Shown here: one piece after another, positions 51,301-60,000 of the stretch
Layout of the letters: each line of letters opens with the position of its first letter
How positions within the stretch are numbered: the stretch's first letter is position 1
Origin: Polytrichum commune
Taxonomy: Eukaryota > Streptophyta > Polytrichopsida > Polytrichales > Polytrichaceae
NCBI GenBank assembly: GCA_950295325.1
Contig: OX485805.1
Location: forward strand, 57,686,758 to 57,746,757
Direction of reading: 5' to 3'
Length of the DNA stretch: 60,000 nt
Translations under genes and position numbers: made by a program
Notes under the pieces: model-generated
Databases searched by the model: none
What the model was told of the DNA's origin: nothing
Seen by the model: the letters and a program-made list of their open reading frames with translations, nothing else

Positions 51301-54300
51301 CGATTGGTGCCCAATATCTCCCAGGAGCCTGTCGCAAGGTTACTCTAAGGCATGATTCTTTATACACGGCCTAGAGCCGGGCCAAGCACCGGCCTGATTC
51401 TCAAGCATTAAAATCTCAATCCGCTCCAACTTTATCAACTTTCTTCAGGCCCAACCTTGTCACATGTAAAGCGATGAGGTCCGATTTTAGATCCCAAAGT
51501 TCTTGAAAGAAAAGTTTAGAAAAGTTTAGTGAAGAGAATCAACCTTCTATGGACCGACTGTAGGGATGTTACGTTATCCAACAAATGAGCGAAATTAATC
51601 CAACCCATATTGAGATTTCAAACCGAGAAAACCTTGTCCCAACTCTTTCATACCAACCCGAAATTTTGGCGTCAATTTTTTGCCACCTAGAACGCCACAT
51701 ACGATGAGAAATGCTCGGACCCAACTCTAGTTTAAAGCCCTTGGACTAGATTTGATGAAACCGAACTATCATGTTGCACCAGATTACTAACGTTCAGGCC
51801 GGCCCTCTATCCGGTGCTAGATATAAGGTTGGCCTAAAATATTCCGAAATGGGAAAACGTGGAAGGCTATGATCGGGGAGAACTGGCAGTTAGTTACAGA
51901 TGAACCGGTTGAGTTTGAAAAATAATCGGTTGAAGTTCAAGACTTCAGGAGAAATTTAGAGGAATTTATGGAACATACCTCAAATTAATATAGAAAACCC
52001 GAAGGATGTCAACATGTAACCGGTTGGACTTACAAACAACTTCAAGGCTTCAGGAGAATTACCGATCACTTTCGAGGAATTTATGAAACATACCTCAAAT
52101 CAATATAGAAAAAACGAAGGATGTCAACATGTAACCGGTTGGACTTGCAAACACTTGGATCTCAACCTATTATGCCCAAAATTCTCCCTGATCACTGGTG
52201 GAAGGCCTATCTAAGCTGTTGAGGAATGAAATGGGTTCTCTAGTATGTAATGGGTGTTGTGGTTATGTAGGTGGACGACAAGTACCAGTACTCGAAGGAC
52301 AGCAAAGACCTCAGAGTCCATGGGTGGGTGTGTGCGAACCCATTGGTGGGGTTTTGGATCATCACACCCAGCGATGAGTTCCGCAACGGAGGTCCCATGA
52401 AGCAGAACTTGTCATCGCATGTTGGTCCTACATGTCTGTCTGTGAGTTTTATCCCATTCTCGACTCCTCCTAAGCTTATAAATTTTCTTTCTTGTGAAGC
52501 CATTGTTGCCTCTTTTTTCTGGTTCTTAAATCTAGTTGATTATTGATGTGGGTCAACAATGTCTGCAGTACACCGGTTATGGTATTTAGTGTCACGCTCT
52601 CTAATTGTCAGTATGATTCCGTTTGTCAACATAAGTAACTTTTTTGAGTGAAAAAATAATCTACATTTTGACAGTTAGAGTAGCACATTGGGATACTTTA
52701 GATGATAGTCTTGCGTTTTGGTATGCAAAGGGAAGATATTTTTGAGCGTACGAATGGCAAGTATCATTTATGTACACTTTAGTCAACTTGTAGACCATTA
52801 TGTAACATAGGCATGCACCTCATAAAATTATTGAAGATACTGAGGCCAAGATATTAGGAAGCGCACTTGAACGCCAAGTGTCATGAGGTGACAATGATGG
52901 TGAAGTTGTTAATCAGCAGTGTAACTTAGCATATGCCTCAAAATAGGGTAAGTAACACTATTACGCATGTGACACTAAATACCATAAACGGTGTAGCACT
53001 GCTTGTTCGTGATCACTAATATAATTGTCTTTTGGAAATGGTGGGTTGCATCAGATGTTTCACAGCGCACATTATGCAGGGATTGATCTCTGCCCTGCAT
53101 TTGCGGCCGGGGAGGCTTGGCAGAAGGTCTTTGGGCCAGTTTATATCTACCTCAACTCTGCGTCGCAGGGCACTCCTTATTATGCCCTCTGGCAAGATGC
53201 TGAAGCACAAGTAAGTGTGTTTAAATCCCTACAAATTGTCCCAAAATGGCACTCACTTTCAAAATCTGCTGTCAGTTCTATCACATGTAGGTATTGAAAC
53301 CACTCTAGTCTAACTCGAATTTAGAATTTCACTTAGTGGTTGTCTTCTATTCTTTTATGAAGTGCTTACTTACATCTCAAGAGTCATTGACAGTTTGATC
53401 ACTTCAAGCTCATACCATGCTTGCAACGTTCCACCACTCTGCAGTATTCGTTATAAACTACATAAACTGTTTCTCATCGAAATACGTGACATTATTAATG
53501 AGGTTTTGTTCGTTCATGTGGACCTTGAGAATATAACCATGGGATGCCCCAACCTAGCGCAAGGAGACTCAGATTAAGTCTGTATTTGCACTAGGTTGGG
53601 GCATCCCATGGTTATATTCTCAAGACCCACATGGACGAACGCACACTACTTAATAATGTTATCCATTGAAATTTATGACAATGATGAATATTCAAAGGTT
53701 CTACAGGAGGAGCAAAAGCATTTTTAAGTATTTCTAACCATCTGGATGTTATCCTCTGATGGTCTTTCACAACTTCACTTTGGTAAAAATCCTCAAGAGA
53801 TCCTTGGAACTACAGTTAGACTTTTGGTAACATGTCATCTTAGAAAACAAGTCAGCTAATTATTGCGTCACTCTAATTCCATAGAGATTGCTGTATTGCT
53901 CCATTCAATGCTCTTTGCATCATTCTCCACGAACTAGGACTCCGCTGGATTTATAATCACCTAATCCATTAGGATTGTGGATTAGAATTCCATAATTGAA
54001 ACGAAGTTGTCTCATTGTTGCAGATGAGCACAGAGATGAGTTCCTGGCCATACTCTTGGCCTGCATCACCCGCCTATCCAAAAGCAGCGGACCGAGGCAC
54101 ACTTTCAGGCCGTCTTTTTGTTTCAGATCAGTAAGGGCAACCTTCTACATTTGAGATTTTTCTTCCTCTGTGAAACCCTGCCAGGTCCTCTGAAATTACT
54201 CTAGATCAAGGTTGGGCATAACTCTTGGAGGTTTGGAATAAGCTATGTCACGGGCATTATTCAGTTTGCTTGTCATGTGAATCTCCATCTTCTACTGATC

Positions 54301-57300
54301 AGATTCACACAAAAAAACTTGTGTTGCATTAGCAAATCTGCGATGAATCATCAACAAAAAAACCGAATTGAAAATGGAACCTCTCTGGATTTAGTCATGG
54401 TTATGGGAAGTGCATGATTGTTAATTCCTTAATTGAATATACACATAGGTCCTTCCCAATTGTGTTCACTATTGAGTGGGGAAATACTTAATAAAACTTG
54501 AAGACATAGTCCAATCTCTTAAATAAAACATGTGCCTTTATGGTGTTGGTTCTTTGATCCTCACCAAACTACACACTAATCAAATATCGGTGTCCGATTA
54601 AGAAAAGTAACCGAATAACACCTGCATAGCTTAACAAGATGTTGTGATGATTTGTCTTGGCAGGTACACTCCACCTTACACTTGGGAGGGAATGAGTGCA
54701 TACTTGGGTTTAGCCACTCCCGGCGAAAGTGGGTCATGGCAGAAAGAGAGTAAGGTAAGGTTCAACTTCATACATAATGTAAACTTGCCTAATTCGGTTA
54801 CTTATAGTTCTAATCGGACACCTATATTTGAGTGATATGTGATTATGTGTGACTCCAAGAACGGATATCAAAAAGACATGTGTTTAAATGAGATTGAACT
54901 ACATGAACAAAATATGACAACCATTCTAGATTCAATAGTCAACATAAGTTTGGGGACCTATATGACCATTTAATGAGCATTCAGAATCTTCGCTTTGAAA
55001 ATAATTAAGATACTCATATGAGCTTCAAAAGTGTGAGGGAAGTGACTACGGTCACGATTTGGATTTGCTAAGCATCTCATCCTAATTGCGTGATTCATAT
55101 CTTAGGAGAAATGCGCTAGTTGGAGAAAGTGACCTTTTCAGATCCATCTACCGTATCTTGGTGTTCAAAGCGACATGAATGATATGCAAAGTGGTTGATT
55201 TGCAGATTGTGAAGGTGTTTAATTGTTCTTTTGAAGAAGGAAAGTGATTTGAATTAACAATTCCTTACTGTGAGGAAGGAAAGTGATTTGAATTAACAAT
55301 TCCTTACTGTGAGGTGTGAAAAAAATAGGGCTACCAGTTCTGGACTCAAGCTGATGCAGATGGCCGATTCTCAATACAAAATGTCCGTGCCGGAGTGTAC
55401 GATCTTTATGGATGGGTGCCTGGCGTTCTGGGCGATTACAAATTCCAAAACGGCCCCATCCAGGTTCAGATAGGTCAGTTTCTCAAGAAATTTTTGGCCT
55501 TGGGTTCATTCTATAGTGGGTCTGGCATCGTCTTTTCTTTTTCTTTTTTTCTTTTTATATCCCATTTGGGTATCTATAATGAGGATTTCACCTTTTGTTG
55601 ACATCAATAGGGTATGGATATTTGACAGTACTTTTGTTGTCAATACCATTTGAATCTATATATCATGCAAGAACATTTGCACTTAGGTAAGATTGTTCTA
55701 ATATCAACATGGTTTAGAGTGGTTGACTCAAATAATAACTTGGGTATATAAAGAAGCTCCCACTTTGAGATACTCATCAAATATCAATATTTGATCGGTA
55801 TTACAATTTTGATACCCACGGGTAAGATCTTTGATACTCATGGGTAAGATCTTTGATACCATTATTGATGTTCATTGTTGATACCCATGCCTATATACAT
55901 GTCCAACATTAGTTCATTCCAGTTTGAGTAGATGACCTTGTAATGGATTTTTATTTTTTTTAAATTAATCATATTTGATGCAAGGTTTGATGTTCAAAAT
56001 AAATGCAGGGGCAAATATCGATCTCGGAGAAATCACTTACAACCCACCGCGCGATGGGCCTACGATCTGGGAGATTGGTATCCCTGATCGCACGGCAATT
56101 GGGTTCTATGTTCCTGACCCCAACCCACTTTATATCAACAAATTGTACTTGGACAGCCCGCAAAAGTGAGCCTCAATACGATCAGTTGGACACCAATTCG
56201 AAAAGTTCTCAAGAAAATGATGTAGAGAAATTTTTTTTCTCATGGGAGACATGTTACAACAATTGAATATGATGTCATTTAATTTTAAGTTTCTTTAAAT
56301 TTTATATCATTAAATATCTCTAAACTCTAGCAATGCTCTTTCAGTAGTGTGTCACGTCAAATGTGGGCTTTCGGCTCAAGGTTGTTCAATTTAGAGCTAA
56401 GATAGATGTGCCTAATTCGATGTTTGGCCTCAAACAGACACTTATATTTGAGTGGTGTATGGTTGTTGGGTGTGAATCTAAGAACAAAGACCAAGAAGAC
56501 ATGTTTTGAAAAGAGATTAGGCTACTTGCTCAAAAAAATTTAACCATTCTAGAAACAATAGTCAACATATCTGGGAGAATTGTATGATTGTTTTATAACT
56601 TAGAGAATCTTCACTTTGACAGTGAATAGGATATTCATACAAGCTCCGAAAATTATGAGGAAAGTGGCTACATGCAACGATTTGGATTTGCTAATCAAAT
56701 CTCACATTCATTCCGTGTTTCATATCCTACGAGAAGTGGGTGCAGAGGGAGAAAAATTCTGTTTAAGACAGACCCGCATACCTCATTATATATCTGTTCT
56801 TTGTGCACAGTGGGTTTTTGCTCAATTTTGAGGTTGTCAATCTTGACAGGTGGCGGCAATATGGACTCTGGGAACGGTACGCAGAGCTTTACCCGACAGA
56901 CGACTTAGTGTACACTGTTGGCAAGAGTGATTGGCGGACGGATTGGTTTTATGCACAATTCACACGGTAATTAAGGAGCAGAATTATGTGGTTTGTCTCA
57001 AACTTTGGTGGCCTCCATTTCCGTTCAACTAAGTGTAGTAGCTAGGCATGGAAACCTTGCAAAAGAATATTACACCCTAAATGTGTGTGAAATAATTTTC
57101 TTGTTTGGATGATGGCAGAGCAATGGCCGATGGTACGTATTCTCCCACAACATGGCAGGTGTGCTTTAACCTCACCACAGTGAGCACAGGCGGTACTTAC
57201 AAACTGCGGATGGCCACCGCATCCATGAATGTAGCAGCTATTCAAGCAAGTTACTTACCCCAACTTAATCTATTTTACTCAAGCCATACTGTCCAATCGA

Positions 57301-58048
57301 TGGCAGAAGTGCAAAACTGTAACCTATCACTGTTGCACTTTATTGTATTGTCCACTTTATCATGGTAAAAGATTCATGGTGTCTAAGTGAACTTGCATAA
57401 ACTCATCCACTACGACAGTGAAAACATAGAGAAGAACTTGTTTATACTCTGTAAAGACCTAATTTTAAAGGATTTGTCTCCGGATATAGCATCAAAGGCT
57501 TCGAGATGTCCAATGGAGTTAAGTTGGAGTGGATCAGCCCTCAACCTTGTAGGAGACTCGATGTTACTAGAGCCCCTTCATCCATGATGGATGAGTTTAC
57601 ATAGACGTCACGAACTCCAAGCCTTGGTTTTTAGCTTGAATCGATGTTGGGTTTCGTTTATGGTTCTGTACGATGGACCTAACCTTGCCTCATGACTTGT
57701 AGTTCTTCTGAGCTGATATGAATCATGTGATAAACATTGCAGGTGTTTGTCAACATTTTAGATAACAGCAAAGTCGTCTTTGACACGATGCAGTACGGCA
57801 AAGACAACGCCATCGCTCGCCATGGCATCCATGGCCTCTACACTCTCTGGTCTGTTAATATTGACCCCACACTCCTGCAAGTGGGCCAGAACACACTCTT
57901 CCTCAGGCAGCGTGTAGCCAGTGGCCCTTTCACTGGGGTTATGTATGATTACTTGAGGCTCGAATCTCCCGCAGCTAACAACCAGCTTCATTTCATCATG
58001 GATCAGTCAGCAGCAAGAAGTCCCGAGATTGAGCTTATCCCGGAGTAA
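48394..58048 (+). CDS. Rhamnogalacturonate lyase (polysaccharide lyase family 4)
   Basis: Fifteen exons: 48394-48483, 48706-48827, 49058-49108, 49409-49525, 49673-49792, 49985-50126, 52271-52441, 53055-53210, 54024-54130, 54664-54754, 55329-55473, 56009-56165, 56850-56966, 57119-57245 and 57743-58048. They total 2019 nt (672 residues plus stop), all phases agreeing. Such enzymes cleave the rhamnogalacturonan-I backbone of pectin in the wall by beta-elimination. The N-terminal catalytic domain (about 1-340) shows YWDMNWN, NIDKRFVLM, GFYSYGIYERP, HYMAIADDRQR, GFWIITPSDEFRNGGP and GEAWQKVFGP. A central Fn3-like lyase domain (about 355-460) has GYQFWTQADADG, YDLYGWVPG and GDYKF. The C-terminal carbohydrate-binding-like domain shows WEIGIPDRTA, RQYGLWERYAELYP and NAIARHGIHGLYTLW. 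Intron 14 is GC-AG. No signal peptide is visible at this start. An in-frame stop at 48343 limits upstream extension, but CAG at 48381-48383 could be an acceptor for an earlier exon. One active-site candidate differs from many relatives (see findings). Confidence 0.93.
50212..50332. repeat. Inverted repeat in lyase intron 6
   Basis: GCTATGT, then AGCCGGTGGGA on the left arm, pairs with TCCCACCGGCCACC and ACATAGC on the right. Arms are about 25 bp with a few mismatches around a loop of about 65 nt. It could be a tiny foldback element or a decayed MITE. Confidence 0.65.
51092..51323 (+). mobile_element. MULE-like MITE, AACCGGTT family, copy D
   Basis: In lyase intron 6. Shares CTAGTTACAGATGAGCCGGT, ATCATTTTAGAGGAATCTAT, GTAACCGGTTGGACTTG and ATCTCCC with copy C. 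Its ends are eroded and no target duplication is obvious. Slightly GC-richer than copies C and E. Confidence 0.65.
51868..52197 (+). mobile_element. MULE-like MITE, AACCGGTT family, copy E with internal duplication
   Basis: A 330-bp element in lyase intron 6 with a perfect 9-bp target duplication GTGGAAGGC (51859-51867 and 52198-52206). The ends are TATGATCGGGGAGA and, reverse complemented, CAGTGATCAGGGAGA. It is about 106 bp longer than copy C because an internal segment (51943-52039) recurs at 52048-52155, doubling the GTAACCGGTTGGACTT block. The right end is 73 bp before exon 7. Confidence 0.85.
53508..53640. ncRNA. Near-perfect intronic hairpin, candidate small-RNA precursor
   Basis: Arms 53508-53562 and 53586-53640, 55 nt each, are complementary at 51 positions, with a 34-bp uninterrupted stem (53524-53557 with 53591-53624). 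The 23-nt loop carries a further AGACT/AGTCT pairing. It sits in lyase intron 8 (53211-54023). No target-site duplication or transposon terminus is obvious at its ends. The structure fits a young MIRNA or hairpin-siRNA locus, or a recent foldback insertion. There is no expression evidence, and I do not recognise a known miRNA. Confidence 0.5.
54240..54624 (-). repeat. Dispersed repeat R2, copy f (lyase intron 9)
   Basis: The minus strand contains AGAGATTGGACTATG, a CAATAGTGAACACAATTGGG block, GATTTGCTAATGCAACACAA and the GGTGTCCGATTAAG terminus. It occupies most of the intron between exons 9 and 10. Confidence 0.65.
54790..55190 (+). repeat. Dispersed repeat R2, copy g (lyase intron 10)
   Basis: Starts with a TTCGGTTACTT and CGGACACCTATATTTGAGTG terminus 36 bp after exon 10 and runs to the AGTTGGAGAAAGTGACC block. 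Confidence 0.65.
55236..55313 (+). repeat. Perfect 39-bp tandem duplication near exon 11
   Basis: Two identical 39-bp units, starting GAAGGAAAGTGATTTG and ending TTACTGTGAG, lie immediately before the acceptor of exon 11 (55329). Identity implies a recent event. It spans the likely branch-point region. Confidence 0.9.
56405..56790 (+). repeat. Dispersed repeat R2, copy h (lyase intron 12)
   Basis: Contains ACACTTATATTTGAGTGG, AAAGAGATTAGGCTAC, an AATCTTCACTTTGA block, GAGGAAAGTGGCTACA and GATTTGGATTTGCTAA, shared with copies e and g. Confidence 0.65.
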
Positions 58049-58881
58049 GTCATGTACAGAAAGAGCAGAACAAATGTGGTATAATTAGTGCGCAAGGATG
58101 GCATTTGTAGTCAAGTATGAGCAAGGAATATGCATATGTTTTATGGTAATATTTCGTGATTGCATCTGTGAGAACTTGACTTCAGATATGATGATCTGTG
58201 GTAAATAGGAAGAGGAAGGGAATATGACTCTAAAGACATCCTATTGAATATCCAAGAATTTCTGATGAAGTTATATGTACTAAATTTCATTTATCAATTT
58301 GTATATTTAAGTGGTTATTACATTTCCTAAGGTGTGAATCATCAGTGTGGGTTCTCCAATTTTTCAGTAGTGTAGGAAACTTGTAAAACTCAGGTTACAT
58401 ACTACAAAATTACTCTTGATCCAGTCAGGGCATTAAATAACCTGCCAGTGCTCGCCCTCTGACATAACTTACTTGCAACCCCAGCTTCCGCATGTCCAGT
58501 GTAAATTTAGCATAAAAAACAGTATAGGTATGGTGAAATGTAAATCTGCTCTTGGAACAAAGCAGATGAACTGGCTAACTTAGCAAATGTTGACTCGACA
58601 TGAAGCCAAATGCAGTTGGAAGCAAAGAAACTCATCATCTGTCAATCAAGTGTACAGAGACCCATGTCTTAAGTGAAGTAAGAGTTGACATTCAGTTTCC
58701 CTTCTGTGGGCTATCCAGAATTTCCCCTAAAACAGAAGAGAGAATGTCATGGTGTGCCTAAGGGGCTCGTTGGATGTGGCTAAGATACAAATTCCACATT
58801 CCAGAAAGCTTCTTGTCCAGTGCCAGATATTTTCTCCTGGCAGCTGGTAGGACTGGAATGTAGAAGAAAAATTGGGTTTTG
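58049..58881. other. Convergent 3' intergenic region
   Basis: This holds the 3' UTRs of the lyase (plus) and CPSF100 (minus). No other gene is seen. The short spacing means the two transcripts may overlap. Confidence 0.5.
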
Positions 58882-60000
58882 CTATAGCATGTGAAACTTT
58901 GAATACAGAAGATCACGTAATTTGTAGTAGTCCTCCGACAAGGGGCCCTCAATCACCAACTGCTGGCCTCCACCACTCTTTCGCACCGCAAATGCATCAC
59001 CACATCGCAATACACCACCCACGAATTCTGCCTGGATGCCTTTTGTGGCCAGAAGTTGCTTGAAATCTGCAAGCTTCAAGTCGCCAACGAAAACCGGTTT
59101 GTGAGGTGGGGGAGTTTCCAATGGCAGCAAAGGAAGCATGCCTTCCTCTTCTTGACTACCAATTTCCCCATCCACCCATGCAACTTCGTAGTCTCCCGGC
59201 TTTTTGAACCGCACTGAGCTCATCAGTCGCTCTGTCAAACGGACTTTATAGGCACTGAGATCCGAGGTAACATCCACAGTTTCACCAATACGAGGAGCGT
59301 ACACATGTGGGCACACATTCTTCACACAATGCTGTCTCAAGTGCTCTGTCGATTCTGCGGAACCATGTACAAGCACAATTCGGATGGGCGCAACATGTGC
59401 CAAAATGTTTTTGATAGATCGGCCGTCAGACCGACCCTCAAAATCCATGTATTGCAGGCCACACTTCACTTGGACGGTGTGATCTGTCACAACAACTTTT
59501 GAAGGCCTGTCAAAATCTTCAGCCTCTGGATCTGTCGTCTCTTCACCACCTGGAAGAACAGCTGCTGGCTGCGAGGTCGTGTAGTCCATCAGTTCTGCCT
59601 CTTTGACGCTATAGTCTTCAGGGTTGATGACTTCCCCATACTCGTCCCAGTCGCTTGGGTTCTCATAAAGAGGAAACATAGGTGCCGCAGTCTTATCTGA
59701 TGCCGTAAAGCCTTCAATAAGTATCTGCCGCTGCTGCACTGCTTCACCTGTAGTTAAAATACCTTCAAGATTCACAGGAGCACCACCACCAGGCTCTGCA
59801 ATGGTTAGAGGCAAAGGCCCAGTCATAGTTTTCACTCTTGGAGATGGATCGCTATCGTCTTCCATGGGCACACTTACTTGCTGAGCTTCAGCTTTCAGTC
59901 TTTGCTCTTCTTCATACGCTTTGAGTTCTTCACCTGTGAGAGGAATCTTTTGGCTCATCGTCACCTTCACCACTTTCGGAGGCGGCTCGGCTTGCAGCTT
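58882..60000 (-). CDS. CPSF100: Cleavage and polyadenylation specificity factor subunit 2 (CPSF100), C-terminal part
   Basis: An uninterrupted minus-strand frame of 372 codons runs from the right edge to TAG at 58882-58884. It is the C-terminal half of a protein of about 740 residues in plants. CPSF100 is the catalytically inactive metallo-beta-lactamase/beta-CASP partner of CPSF73 in the nuclear pre-mRNA 3' end cleavage complex. The metallo-beta-lactamase part is outside the window. Visible are PLTGEELKAYEEEQ, then the conserved APMFPLYENPSDWDEYGE segment, which I match to the motif that binds the CPSF160-WDR33 module, KCGLQYMDFEGRSDGRS, IVLVHGSAESTEHLRQHC and the terminal LVIEGPLSEDYYKLRDLLY. 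No intron occurs in this part, and no damage is seen. It converges on the lyase gene. Confidence 0.95.
   Translation of the reverse strand, partial: KLQAEPPPKVVKVTMSQKIPLTGEELKAYEEEQRLKAEAQQVSVPMEDDSDPSPRVKTMTGPLPLTIAEPGGGAPVNLEGILTTGEAVQQRQILIEGFTASDKTAAPMFPLYENPSDWDEYGEVINPEDYSVKEAELMDYTTSQPAAVLPGGEETTDPEAEDFDRPSKVVVTDHTVQVKCGLQYMDFEGRSDGRSIKNILAHVAPIRIVLVHGSAESTEHLRQHCVKNVCPHVYAPRIGETVDVTSDLSAYKVRLTERLMSSVRFKKPGDYEVAWVDGEIGSQEEEGMLPLLPLETPPPHKPVFVGDLKLADFKQLLATKGIQAEFVGGVLRCGDAFAVRKSGGGQQLVIEGPLSEDYYKLRDLLYSKFHML

Overview
The window is nuclear DNA of a land plant. The identifiable genes are plant-type, have GT-AG introns (one GC-AG) and sit among MITE-like elements. They are a MAP3K-epsilon-type kinase relic, a GT17 glycosyltransferase, a rhamnogalacturonate lyase and a CPSF100 subunit. 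A bryophyte or other seed-free plant is possible, but I cannot fix the lineage from sequence alone.

Region 1-4.2 kb is repeat DNA. Positions 1-2899 are an inverted copy of 26020-28340. Positions 3355-4090 are a direct copy of 29455-30180, with about 344 bp identical. Region 4.46-7.98 kb (minus) holds a MAP3K-epsilon-like kinase pseudogene. It keeps its introns, but has a 2-nt deletion at the VAIK motif, a likely nonsense codon after the kinase domain, and no C-terminal Armadillo-type region.

Region 8-26 kb is AT-rich and gene-poor. It contains a hAT-like MITE (10219-10778), a decayed coding fragment of unknown family (12833-13500, minus), a 32-bp minisatellite (16670-16913), a CACTA-type terminus (18679) and a PIF/Harbinger-like MITE (21130-21706). 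Region 26-36 kb is again repeat-rich, with several copies of one promoter-like repeat in both orientations and weak LTR-element traces.

Region 37.3-42.5 kb (plus) is a GT17 gene with a GC-richer leader and three coding exons. Region 42.5-48.4 kb is intergenic with repeats. Region 48.4-58.05 kb (plus) is a 15-exon rhamnogalacturonate lyase gene. The exons I assign sum to 2019 nt, exactly 673 codons including the stop. Its introns have taken in at least two MITEs, three copies of another repeat and a 55-bp-arm hairpin. Region 58.88-60 kb (minus) is the C-terminal half of CPSF100, convergent with the lyase and running off the right edge.

The intact genes do not form a pathway: one acts in Golgi glycosylation, one on cell-wall pectin and one in pre-mRNA 3' end processing. 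The most interesting non-genic signals are the near-perfect intronic hairpin at 53508-53640, the MITE family carrying AACCGGTT palindromes with 9-bp target duplications, and the locally inverted repeat blocks at 1-4 kb and 26-30 kb.
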